This document shows positions 8,566-15,521 of a stretch of DNA of 63,193 bases, one piece after another. The DNA comes from Phycisphaerales bacterium UBA2421 (GTDB lineage Bacteria > Planctomycetota > Phycisphaerae > Tepidisphaerales > Tepidisphaeraceae). The notes below the pieces were generated by a model. That model was not told the origin of the DNA. It made no database searches and was given only the letters and a program-made list of their open reading frames with translations. Numbering within the stretch: the first letter of the stretch is position 1; every line of letters starts with the position of its first letter. A program made the position numbers and the translations under genes. Location of the stretch: contig DDRH01000045.1 in assembly GCA_002343075.1 (NCBI GenBank), positions 1-63,193 on the forward strand, in the 5' to 3' direction.

Positions 8566-9249
8566 TTACATCCCCATCATCCTGGGATTGAGAAACAGGT
8601 TATCGTGGCCGGGCACGATGAGGTCGGCGATTTCATAGGCTTCCCGCAGCGATTCCTGTGCTGCGGCGATGTCCTGACTATCGGGCAGCACCTGGCCGGC
8701 GAGGAAGTGGTCGAGCGTGGGCACCGCGTCGCCGGCGATGAGCGTGCTCACGGTTGGTGTGCTGATCAGCAGCCCGCAAGTGCCCGGCGTGTAGCCAAAG
8801 AGGGGAAACAGGTCTACGCCATCAGCGAGCTTGTCGGGCGCGGGACGAAACCGGCCGAGCAACTGCAATTCGCGTTCCATCGCCGAGCGGTCGTCGTCTT
8901 CCTCGGGAGCGTCGTCGATCAATGCCTGCAGGCTCGCGCGGGCGGCGTCCTGCTCCACTTCTGAGATGATCCACTGGGCGTGTTCAAACAGCACCAGTCC
9001 GCCGCGGTGGGCGGGGCGAAAATTGGTGACAAAAAGGGTATCGATTGCCTCGGGTTTCAAGCCTGTGCGCTCGTGCAGACGTGCGGCGAGGATTGTCCCG
9101 GGCAGGCCGGGATCGACCAAAATCACGCGCTTGCCCGCACGGACAAGCGTCGTGGTGGCGTGCGGCGTACGGTCGGCGGTGGTTTCGTTCCAGAGGCGGT
9201 TGCGGCTGAGGCATCCTATGCTGATGATGTCGACCCGGGGGGCTTGCAT
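8566..9249 (-). CDS. MBL-fold hydrolase-like protein with degenerate metal site
   Basis: The 227-residue protein has the metallo-beta-lactamase layout: ILVDPGLPG near residue 43, IDTLFVTNFRPAHRGG where THxHxDH normally stands, then TPGTCGLLI, LIAGDAVPT and a final IVPGHD. The later Asp and His ligands are kept, but the HxHxDH block is reduced to NFRPAH, so metal binding must be altered or lost. No signal peptide is seen. Its start codon faces that of the metallopeptidase gene at 9248, and the two share bases, so the pair uses one very short divergent control region. Substrate unknown. Confidence 0.8.
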   Translation of the reverse strand: MQAPRVDIISIGCLSRNRLWNETTADRTPHATTTLVRAGKRVILVDPGLPGTILAARLHERTGLKPEAIDTLFVTNFRPAHRGGLVLFEHAQWIISEVEQDAARASLQALIDDAPEEDDDRSAMERELQLLGRFRPAPDKLADGVDLFPLFGYTPGTCGLLISTPTVSTLIAGDAVPTLDHFLAGQVLPDSQDIAAAQESLREAYEIADLIVPGHDNLFLNPRMMGM

Positions 9250-10252
9250 GACCGGAGCTTATGTGGACTGTCGTAAAACGCAATTGATCCTTCTGATGCT
9301 GCAACTGGGGACGATTGGCCTCGTGGGGTGTGCAGAATCGGCCCAGAAAAGACCCGTCAGTAGCCAACTTGGCGCGAACACGTCGCAGCGGGCGTGGGGC
9401 AGTGTGGGGACGGCGACAAAATCGGCGAACTACACGCTCTACAGCACCATGAACGACGTTAGTTTTGATCAACGACTCGTCGCGGTGATGGAGGCGGCGC
9501 TGTTGCAGTATCGCAGCCTCGCGCCCACGGCAAAAATCGACCCGCGGACGATGGAGTGCTACGTTTTTGCCAACCGAAGGCAGTGGGCTGAGTTTACCCG
9601 CCAGCGGACCGGGAGCGATGCGGCGATTTATCTTCAGATCAACCGCGGCGGGTTTACCGTGCGCGATTATTTCGTGGCCTACTACATCGGCGAGAGCGGC
9701 ACATTTGCCGTCGCGGCGCACGAAGGCTGGCACCAGTTTGCAGCCCGGCATTTCAAGGATCGCCTGCCGCCGTTTCTGGAAGAGGGGATCGCGACGATGT
9801 TTGAGAACATCCGATGGAATGCCACATCGCCGAGTTTTAATCTGGAGCGCAACGTTACACGGTCAAAGAAGCTGCGCGATGCGATGGAGGCTGGCGGGCT
9901 GTGGTCGCTAACCGAACTTGCCTCAATGCACGCCGGCGACGTGGTGGGGCAGCCGATCGAGAAAATCGAGGCGTTTTATGCGCAAAACTGGGCATTTGCC
10001 CGGTTTCTGATAGCCGGGGCGGGGGGAAAGTATCGCCCGGCGTTCGACAAAATGATGGCCGACGCCGTCGCCGGAGAGTTAATCAGCCCGATCGCGCGGG
10101 TGAAGAAGGTCGATGGCAGCTTTAACCCCCGCGCAGTGCGGCCGATGCTCGAGCATTATCTGGGCGCGCCGCTGGAGAAAATCGACGGCGAGTATCAGCA
10201 ATACATGAAAGTCCTGTCAAGCGATGCCGCCGGGCAAGTCCCGCGGGATTAA
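9248..10252 (+). CDS. Lipoprotein zinc metallopeptidase-like protein (HEGWH)
   Basis: The ATG at 9248 is chosen because it begins a lipoprotein signal (LILLMLQLGTIGLVGC); the frame is open much further upstream but over the opposite gene. The mature 300-residue protein carries AAHEGWHQF, a HExxH zinc motif, followed about 20 residues later by LEEGIATMFE, where the second Glu would complete a gluzincin site. This matches the DUF1570-type peptidase families common in planctomycetes. It should act at the outer face of a membrane. Substrate unknown. It overlaps the start of the divergent MBL-fold gene by two bases. Confidence 0.8.
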   Translation: MTGAYVDCRKTQLILLMLQLGTIGLVGCAESAQKRPVSSQLGANTSQRAWGSVGTATKSANYTLYSTMNDVSFDQRLVAVMEAALLQYRSLAPTAKIDPRTMECYVFANRRQWAEFTRQRTGSDAAIYLQINRGGFTVRDYFVAYYIGESGTFAVAAHEGWHQFAARHFKDRLPPFLEEGIATMFENIRWNATSPSFNLERNVTRSKKLRDAMEAGGLWSLTELASMHAGDVVGQPIEKIEAFYAQNWAFARFLIAGAGGKYRPAFDKMMADAVAGELISPIARVKKVDGSFNPRAVRPMLEHYLGAPLEKIDGEYQQYMKVLSSDAAGQVPRD

Positions 10253-10305
10253 TGCCTCACTTCGGCGTTTGCTGATACAATCCAGACGTGAAGAACCGCC
10301 ATGAA

Positions 10306-10620
10306 ATGATCGACCAACGCAGCCTGGCGTTCGGCAGGGTCATTGCAGCGAAGCTTTGCGAGAATCCGGGTCTGATTTCGTTAGCGATGAACAACATTGC
10401 CAGGTGGCAGTCGACGGCATCCCCCGGCGTGGTGGCAACGCTGGAGGAATGGCGTGAAATCCTGCGAGGCCCGCAGGATTGCGTCATCGAAGTCTTGACC
10501 CGCGGCGATGAGCGGGCTGTGCGGCTTCGGCAATCCAACCCGTTCGCCGGCGCACTGACGAATCAGGAGCGAAACGACATTTTGCGGGCGTTTGAATCCG
10601 ATGACTCGTCGGCAACTTGA
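10306..10620 (+). CDS. Antitoxin-like protein of a nucleotidyltransferase-type pair
   Basis: I start at the ATG at 10306 (MIDQRSLAFGRVIA); a GTG six codons upstream is possible. The 104-residue helical protein has the sequence feel of small proteins that precede DUF6036-type nucleotidyltransferases: QRSLA at the N-terminus, ARW, a central LEEW, and RQSNPFAG near the end. The next reading frame begins inside its last codons (ATG at 10601), as in such pairs, but that partner is cut short. If the pair is a toxin-antitoxin module, this is an antitoxin left without its toxin. The family assignment is by memory of the pattern, not by search. Confidence 0.6.
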   Translation: MIDQRSLAFGRVIAAKLCENPGLISLAMNNIARWQSTASPGVVATLEEWREILRGPQDCVIEVLTRGDERAVRLRQSNPFAGALTNQERNDILRAFESDDSSAT

Positions 10621-10699
10621 ACACATCATCCGCGCCGCAGCCAGCACCGCCGATGTGCGGGAGATTGTGGTGGTGGGCCGGTCCAGGCTCGGTTGGTGA
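10601..10699 (+). pseudogene. Truncated 5' end of a nucleotidyltransferase-type partner gene
   Basis: The ATG at 10601 overlaps the preceding gene by 20 bases and opens MTRRQLEHIIRAAA followed by REIVVVGRSRLGW and a stop. The first 26 residues look like the start of DUF6036-type nucleotidyltransferases, where a helix is followed by the EIVVVGS strand that leads to the catalytic site. Everything after that strand is missing, and the acylphosphatase gene starts five bases after the stop. I read this as a toxin gene destroyed by deletion. Confidence 0.6.
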
Positions 10700-10703
10700 G
10701 CCG

Positions 10704-10973
10704 ATGAACCGAAAAACCTGCCATTTCAGCGGGCATGTGCAAGGCGTGGGGTTCCGCTACACGTTAAAATCGCTCGCGGCGCGGTATGCGGTGGCGGGTT
10801 ATGTGAAAAACCTGTTCGACGGCCGGGTGGAGATGGTCATGGAAGGGCCTGAAGACCAGATGGGCCGACTGCTTGCCGATATCAGCCTGCAAATGGCGGG
10901 GCATGTCGATGAGGTGACCATCGCCGTTTCACCAGCGACGGGGGAGTTCTCGGGGTTTTCGATACGGCATTAA
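10704..10973 (+). CDS. acyP: Acylphosphatase
   Basis: Acylphosphatase hydrolyses acyl phosphates to carboxylate and phosphate in the cytosol. The 89-residue length is standard. The signature GHVQGVGFRYT (about residues 10-20) holds the phosphate-binding loop and its catalytic Arg; GYVKNLFDGRVEMVMEG (about residues 32-48) supplies the catalytic Asn. The frame extends upstream to a TTG at 10617, but the ATG at 10704 fits the family length. It starts five bases after the truncated nucleotidyltransferase fragment, so it may have become joined to an older promoter when that gene was deleted. Confidence 0.92.
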   Translation: MNRKTCHFSGHVQGVGFRYTLKSLAARYAVAGYVKNLFDGRVEMVMEGPEDQMGRLLADISLQMAGHVDEVTIAVSPATGEFSGFSIRH

Positions 10974-11175
10974 TCTCTCATCCTGGGTGGTAGGCCGCAA
11001 ATATTATATAGCCCGCGACCACCGTTGCGCCCCGGGTGATCGACCCGCCCGCCGCGGGGAATTGCATCGGGGGTGGACTGTTTCAAAGTGTGCGCCCACT
11101 TCGCTCCATTTGGGGCGCAGACTCGACTTTCATTTTCATTGAAACAACTCGCCGGGCGTTCCTCGCGTGCTATTA

Positions 11176-11193
11176 TTTCAGTAATTACTGAAA
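11176..11193. promoter_or_regulatory. Perfect 18-bp palindromic operator before the GbsR/MarR-type gene
   Basis: TTTCAGTAATTACTGAAA is an exact inverted repeat with no spacer. It ends 16 bases before the ATG at 11210 and overlaps a TATTAT (11171-11176) that could be the -10 element. Dimeric MarR-type regulators bind such sites, so autoregulation by the downstream gene is likely (inference). Confidence 0.75.
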
Positions 11194-11209
11194 ATCAAGG
11201 AGATTCAAT

Positions 11210-11788
11210 ATGCCAGCCACATTGGAGCCGTCCCCCGTCAAGCCCGACACCCGCGAACAGTTGAAGACCGCGCAGGATGAGTTCATCCGCCGGTGGGGGG
11301 AGATGGGGGCGACGTGGGGTATCAATCGCACGATGGCCGAGATTCACGCCCTCTGCTACATCACCGCGCAGCCGGTGTGTACCGATGATGTGATGGACCG
11401 CCTGCACATCAGCCGGGGCAACGCCAGCATGAGCCTGCGTGCCCTGTGCGACTGGGGTATTATTCGTCGGCTGCACAAGCGGGGTGAACGGCGTGAGTAT
11501 TTTGAGAGCCTGAGTGACGTCTGGGAGATCTTCAGCATCATCGCCGCCGAGCGTAAACGCCGCGAAATGGATCCGGTGCTGGAGACAATCAAGAGGTGTC
11601 AGCAGATGCTCGACGAAAGCACGCTGGGCAAAGCCGCAGCGAAACAGGAAGCCGTCGAACTCACCCGCCAGCGGCTGGCAAGCATGGAAGAGTTCATGAG
11701 CGTGACCAACAAGATTTTTCAGCAGTTTGTGTCAAACGCGCGGACGGGGCTGAACCGGGTTGTGCGGGTGCTGTTGAAGGCGTTGTGA
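11210..11788 (+). CDS. GbsR/MarR-family transcriptional regulator
   Basis: The 192-residue protein has a MarR-like winged helix: helix RRWGEMGATWGINRTMAEIHALCYI (written in part), then a recognition region CTDDVMDRLHISRGNASMSL and the wing GIIRRLHKRGERREYFE. The GbsR subfamily is suggested by the WG-INRT motif at the start, also typical of OpuAR/GbsR-type choline and osmolyte regulators. A C-terminal helical segment (about residues 110-192) should mediate dimerisation. The start at 11210 is preceded by AAGGAGA. A perfect palindrome just upstream is the probable operator. No osmolyte transporter is adjacent, so its target beyond itself is unknown. Confidence 0.85.
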   Translation: MPATLEPSPVKPDTREQLKTAQDEFIRRWGEMGATWGINRTMAEIHALCYITAQPVCTDDVMDRLHISRGNASMSLRALCDWGIIRRLHKRGERREYFESLSDVWEIFSIIAAERKRREMDPVLETIKRCQQMLDESTLGKAAAKQEAVELTRQRLASMEEFMSVTNKIFQQFVSNARTGLNRVVRVLLKAL

Positions 11789-11820
11789 TGCTTGATTGGT
11801 CAATGATCGTTGTTTCATCT

Positions 11821-11865
11821 CGCGCGCCAGATGCGGATGATGTGGAAGTCATTGACTACCACTAA
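11821..11865 (+). pseudogene. Remnant of a HigB-type toxin (last codons only)
   Basis: The codons for PDADDVEVIDYH and a TAA stop end three bases before the start of the higA-like gene. RelE/HigB toxins characteristically end in VEIVDYH and directly precede higA at this spacing. Nothing upstream resembles the rest of a HigB protein; the preceding codons run back into the end of the GbsR/MarR-type gene. I read this as the surviving tip of a deleted toxin gene. Confidence 0.65.
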
Positions 11866-11868
11866 CCA

Positions 11869-12114
11869 ATGTTAAAATCTCCATTTCATCCCGGACTATT
11901 CTTGCGCAGGCTGCTGGCGGAGCATGAGGTTCCGCAGACTCGCCTTGCGTTACACATTGGCGTGCAGGTTGGTGTAATCAATCAGGTCTGCACGGAAAAA
12001 CGGGGCATCTCTGCGGCCATGGCAATGAAGCTTTCCAAGGCGCTGCGAACGACCCCAGAATTCTGGTTGAACCTGCAAACCGCATATGACCTATCGCGCG
12101 CCCCCCCGCGCTAA
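11869..12114 (+). CDS. higA: HigA-family antitoxin, left without its toxin
   Basis: The 81-residue protein is a helix-turn-helix of the HigA/VapI type: HPGLFLRRLLAEHEVPQTRLA at the start, then ISAAMAMKLSKALRTTPEFWLNLQTAYDL, the latter being the family hallmark. HigA normally neutralises the HigB mRNase and represses the operon. Here only the last dozen codons of a higB precede it (11821-11865). The C-terminus is short compared with the usual 95-100 residues, as it stops soon after YDLSRA. It may persist as a free regulator or be decaying. Confidence 0.82.
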   Translation: MLKSPFHPGLFLRRLLAEHEVPQTRLALHIGVQVGVINQVCTEKRGISAAMAMKLSKALRTTPEFWLNLQTAYDLSRAPPR

Positions 12115-12210
12115 GCCGATCGGCCCGTTGACTCGCGCGGCCTGATCGCTGTCTCCGTGTATTGATCTGCACGGCCCTCACAAACCTCCCCGGGGAATCA
12201 ACCGGAATCC

Positions 12211-12255
12211 CTCACCCGCCAGCGGCTGGCGATCATGGAAGAGGTCATGAGCGTG
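12211..12255 (+). repeat. Partial duplicate of the 3' part of the GbsR/MarR-type gene
   Basis: This stretch, in non-coding DNA between higA and lptD, is nearly identical to bases about 11660-11704 of the regulator gene, where the frame reads LTRQRLASMEEFMSV. About 41 of 45 bases agree. The rest of 12115-12310 holds nothing I recognise. It is probably what remains of a second copy of the regulator or of a local duplication. Confidence 0.65.
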
Positions 12256-12310
12256 GCGATGGTGGGGTCCCGACCTGAATTGCTGAACTGCTTTTTCGCG
12301 CGCAGGCACC

Positions 12311-15300
12311 TTATCGCTGTTCAAACGCACTCTGGAAATCCGCGGTTGACGCGCCGTAGCCGAGGCCTTCGGGGTAGATGCCGAAGCTGATGCCGCTGAC
12401 ATCTTCCAAGTCGTCGTAGAAAACGTTGGCCGTGACCACAAATCGATCAAACCGGCGGCGGAGGGTGAAGTTGGTGCTGTTTCTGCCGTTGTCGCTGAGG
12501 TCAAACGCCTGAGCCAGCGACATGCTGTATTTCGCCGTCAGTTGGTAGTCGATCGCGAGACTGGCGATGGTTGAATTGACTTCTCCGATGTATCGCACGC
12601 CGGTGAAATAGCTCAGCCGGGGGTCGCGCCGGGCGGCCAGGCCCAGGCTGGTGGTGGCGAGGTTCTGCTCGTCTAAGTTCCATTGCACATCGCCCAGGAC
12701 AATCGTGGTATCGCTGATGCGCCAGAGCACGTCGGAATTGATGCTGTTACGCGGCAGCGAGGCCTCGGGGTGGCTGTAGAAATAGGCCCCGCGGAAGTTG
12801 GCCGCGGTGATGCCGCTGCGGTCGTTGGCGGGGGCATAGGTGAAGCTGGCGAATTCGTCGGGTTGGTTGGCGAAGAAGTTGGCCTCGATGTTCCAAACCA
12901 GGAAGTCCACGCTTCGCTCGCGGCCCGGGCCGCCGCGCTTGGTTTGCCACCTTTGGCGCAGCGCAAGCTGAAAGGCCGTGATGTCGCTGATGGCGTCAAT
13001 CGACTCGTCGTAGATGTACACATCTTCGCGGTCTTCAGTCGAGATGCTGGTAAAGACCTGCGCCTGCGGCTCGATGACATGGCGGATACGGTTGACATCA
13101 AACAACTGCGACCGCGCGTCGTTGTCCACCTTCCAAAACTGGGTGGCAAGCCTCGCCCCCGCGCCCAGCAAAAGCCGATGGGCCGAACCTGATTCCGGAG
13201 CGTCGGAGTATGCGGTGTATCGACCGACGACGAACGGGGTGAGGTTGAAGTTTTCGCCGTGCAGTGGGTAGTCGATCTGCTGGCGGAAGTCGCCCCGATA
13301 AACCGTCCCGCCGGGCGCGCCTGTCTGGGCGTAGCTGGGGATGCCGACAAACCGCGCATCGCGCCTGAAAAAGCCGTTGTCCTCCAGTTCGCCGCGCCGG
13401 CTGAAGCCCATATCGCCTTCGAGTGTTCCCTGCGAACGGTTGAAGCGCAGGCCAGAGACGAGGTTGTCGCTGTAAAATGTAAGTCGATCCCCGCCGAAGC
13501 TCTCGCCGATGCGGCGGTAGCCAATCTCGGGCAGCCGCTCAACTTCGACGGGTTTGCGGACGGGGTTGCCGTCTGCATCCAGCGAAAGAATAGTCTCCTG
13601 CAATGACTCGGCGGTGGTGATTTGGTCGCTGGGGTTGAACTCGATCAGTGCCGTGATCGCTTCGCTCTTGCGCTGGCGCTTGATGTATCCGCTGACGTTG
13701 GTGGGCAGGCCATTGTCAAAATCGCGCTCGAACCATTCTTCCATGAATGTGGGGTCGGATACGGCACCGGCGCGCAGCTGAATCTGCCAGTCATCGGGGA
13801 AGAAATGCTGATGTTCGTAAACCAGCCGGTAGCGCACTTCGTCGTCATGATCAATTCGGGCGCGATCCTTGCCCAGCCGGTCTTCCCCGCTGTCGAGGAC
13901 GATGTAGCTTTTGAAGCTGCCTTCAAAGTTCCACGGGTCGCCGGTGGTGCGGGTGACGTAACCGCCGGTGTAATCAAAATCGAACCCACCCGCGGGGCCG
14001 CGGTCGGCGAAGTAGTCGAGACGGTAGGTGGCATCGAGGCCCTTGGGCGCGGTCTGACCGAGCGTTTCAAACAATCCCCATCGCGTGCGAACGCCCGCGC
14101 CAAACCCACTCCCCCCGCCGAACTGAATATCGCGCAGCGGCGACCCGCGGTCGGTTACGCTCCCACTGACGACCGGGAGATAGAACACCGGAATGCCAAA
14201 CGCATTAAACGTGGTGTTGTTCGCCTTGAACACTGTTCGATCGCCGTAGCGAGGATCGCCGGTGTCGTACTGCCGCACATAGGCTTTGGAAGCACGAATG
14301 CTGTAGGACGGCACAGCGAAGGTGCTGGTGGTCAGTTCCACCTGATCGGTGCTGTATTCGCCGACGGCCAGTTGACGGGCGGTTTGCGCGCGCAGCACGA
14401 TGGGCACGCCCCGCTGAGGGTCGTAGGTGTGGATGACGGCATCGGTGAGCACGGCACGATCGGTGGCGAACTCATAAAACACGCGCTCGGCTTCCAATCG
14501 CTGATCGGCAATCTGTTTAGCCTTCTTCTCGCCGACGCCTGCGCCGGCGGGTGTGAAAAGGATCTGAACGTCGCCTTCAAGATACGCCGCTGTCACCGCC
14601 TGCTGGACTTCGCGAATGCGATCGCCCTGGCCGAGTTCAGCGATTCCCGTGATGGGCGTGAAAAGGACGGCGCGCTGGGCGAGAAGCTCGACAAAATCGC
14701 CGTTGTCGCGCGACTGGAGCAGTGTGACCCCCCCGGAAAGCAGGACCATGAGCTTTCCGTCGGGGCCGATGCGAGTCTCGATGTCGCGGGCCTGAAAGTT
14801 GACAGGTGCGGCGGGGCGGGTGGTGGCACCGGGGTTGGTCGGCTCGCCGGGTGTGAGCTGGGTAACACGATCGGGGGGCGGCGCTGCATTTTGCGGCAAT
14901 GGGTCGGGGGCTTCGAGTTGCCTCGGCGGCCGGTCTTCGAGGGGTAAGGCGGTGGCTCGCATCGATGCGGCCTGCTTGTACACGTCGGACTCGCTGGCAT
15001 CGGCGGCGAGGCGTTGGCCGGCGGTGACTCGAATAGTGCCGCGGACAGGCACGTTGACCATGAGCCTCGGCCCGGAGCGCGTGCCCCCGGATTGTTGCAG
15101 CTTTGCGTTTCCAATCAGGGCGATCTCCGCCACCTGCGTTTCGTTGCTTCCCGGAACCGGCGTGAGCCAGATCACTGCCTGTTCGGCGAAGAGGCGTGCG
15201 CCATCCGTGACGATACTTACCCCGCCGTCGAGTGTAACGATCGATGCTTCCCCCGCCGACCAGGTGCGTGCCTTGCCGGCCTCGATCTGCAGCAGCGCGC

Positions 15301-15400
15301 TGGGTGCCTGCGCCTGCCCGAAGCCGACGGACGTAAACGCGCAAACGCCAGCAAAGATGAAATAAAATCGACGTCGAATCGGAATCCTTCCCACGATCAT
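12311..15400 (-). CDS. lptD: LptD-like outer membrane LPS-assembly protein
   Basis: LptD forms the outer membrane beta-barrel through which lipopolysaccharide reaches the cell surface. The 1029-residue protein starts with a signal peptide (FYFIFAGVCAFTSVGFGQAQA), has two OstA/LptA-like beta-jellyroll stretches (about residues 35-120 and 200-400, e.g. VTLLQSRDNG, AYLEGDVQI), then FNAFGIPVFYLPV, which marks the jellyroll-to-barrel transition of LptD, and about 600 residues of alternating beta-strand barrel. It is longer than the usual 750-800 residues, mainly in the N-terminal half. I see no cysteine in the mature protein, so the disulfides of the E. coli protein are absent. It diverges from sppA. 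A very weak promoter sits right at its start codon. Confidence 0.82.
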   Translation of the reverse strand: MIVGRIPIRRRFYFIFAGVCAFTSVGFGQAQAPSALLQIEAGKARTWSAGEASIVTLDGGVSIVTDGARLFAEQAVIWLTPVPGSNETQVAEIALIGNAKLQQSGGTRSGPRLMVNVPVRGTIRVTAGQRLAADASESDVYKQAASMRATALPLEDRPPRQLEAPDPLPQNAAPPPDRVTQLTPGEPTNPGATTRPAAPVNFQARDIETRIGPDGKLMVLLSGGVTLLQSRDNGDFVELLAQRAVLFTPITGIAELGQGDRIREVQQAVTAAYLEGDVQILFTPAGAGVGEKKAKQIADQRLEAERVFYEFATDRAVLTDAVIHTYDPQRGVPIVLRAQTARQLAVGEYSTDQVELTTSTFAVPSYSIRASKAYVRQYDTGDPRYGDRTVFKANNTTFNAFGIPVFYLPVVSGSVTDRGSPLRDIQFGGGSGFGAGVRTRWGLFETLGQTAPKGLDATYRLDYFADRGPAGGFDFDYTGGYVTRTTGDPWNFEGSFKSYIVLDSGEDRLGKDRARIDHDDEVRYRLVYEHQHFFPDDWQIQLRAGAVSDPTFMEEWFERDFDNGLPTNVSGYIKRQRKSEAITALIEFNPSDQITTAESLQETILSLDADGNPVRKPVEVERLPEIGYRRIGESFGGDRLTFYSDNLVSGLRFNRSQGTLEGDMGFSRRGELEDNGFFRRDARFVGIPSYAQTGAPGGTVYRGDFRQQIDYPLHGENFNLTPFVVGRYTAYSDAPESGSAHRLLLGAGARLATQFWKVDNDARSQLFDVNRIRHVIEPQAQVFTSISTEDREDVYIYDESIDAISDITAFQLALRQRWQTKRGGPGRERSVDFLVWNIEANFFANQPDEFASFTYAPANDRSGITAANFRGAYFYSHPEASLPRNSINSDVLWRISDTTIVLGDVQWNLDEQNLATTSLGLAARRDPRLSYFTGVRYIGEVNSTIASLAIDYQLTAKYSMSLAQAFDLSDNGRNSTNFTLRRRFDRFVVTANVFYDDLEDVSGISFGIYPEGLGYGASTADFQSAFEQR

Positions 15401-15404
15401 CGGA

Positions 15405-15433
15405 AGCTAACTTGAATCGGTTGGGTACGTCAA
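15405..15433 (-). promoter_or_regulatory. Possible lptD promoter
   Basis: On the minus strand TTGACG (15433-15428) and TTAGCT (15410-15405) are 17 bases apart. Transcription would begin at about 15398, practically on the ATG at 15400, implying a leaderless or nearly leaderless message. The -10 match is poor, so this is tentative. Confidence 0.35.
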
Positions 15434-15458
15434 ATTCTTGCTTCTTTTGGTGGCTCGA

Positions 15459-15487
15459 TTGTTTGGCCGAATCGGTCGATCTATACT
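15459..15487 (+). promoter_or_regulatory. Sigma-70-type promoter of sppA
   Basis: TTGTTT (15459-15464) and TATACT (15482-15487) are separated by exactly 17 bases. The predicted start of transcription, about 15494, lies downstream of the frame's earliest ATG (15438) and 28 bases before the ATG at 15522, which supports the later start codon for sppA. Confidence 0.65.
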
Positions 15488-15521
15488 CTTAAGGCTTCAA
15501 TCCGGTCTTTCTGCGGGAGCA

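Noticed and set aside
13622..14947. A 441-codon plus-strand frame inside lptD
   Set aside because: lptD on the minus strand has a signal peptide and a continuous barrel pattern; the plus frame has no recognised feature.
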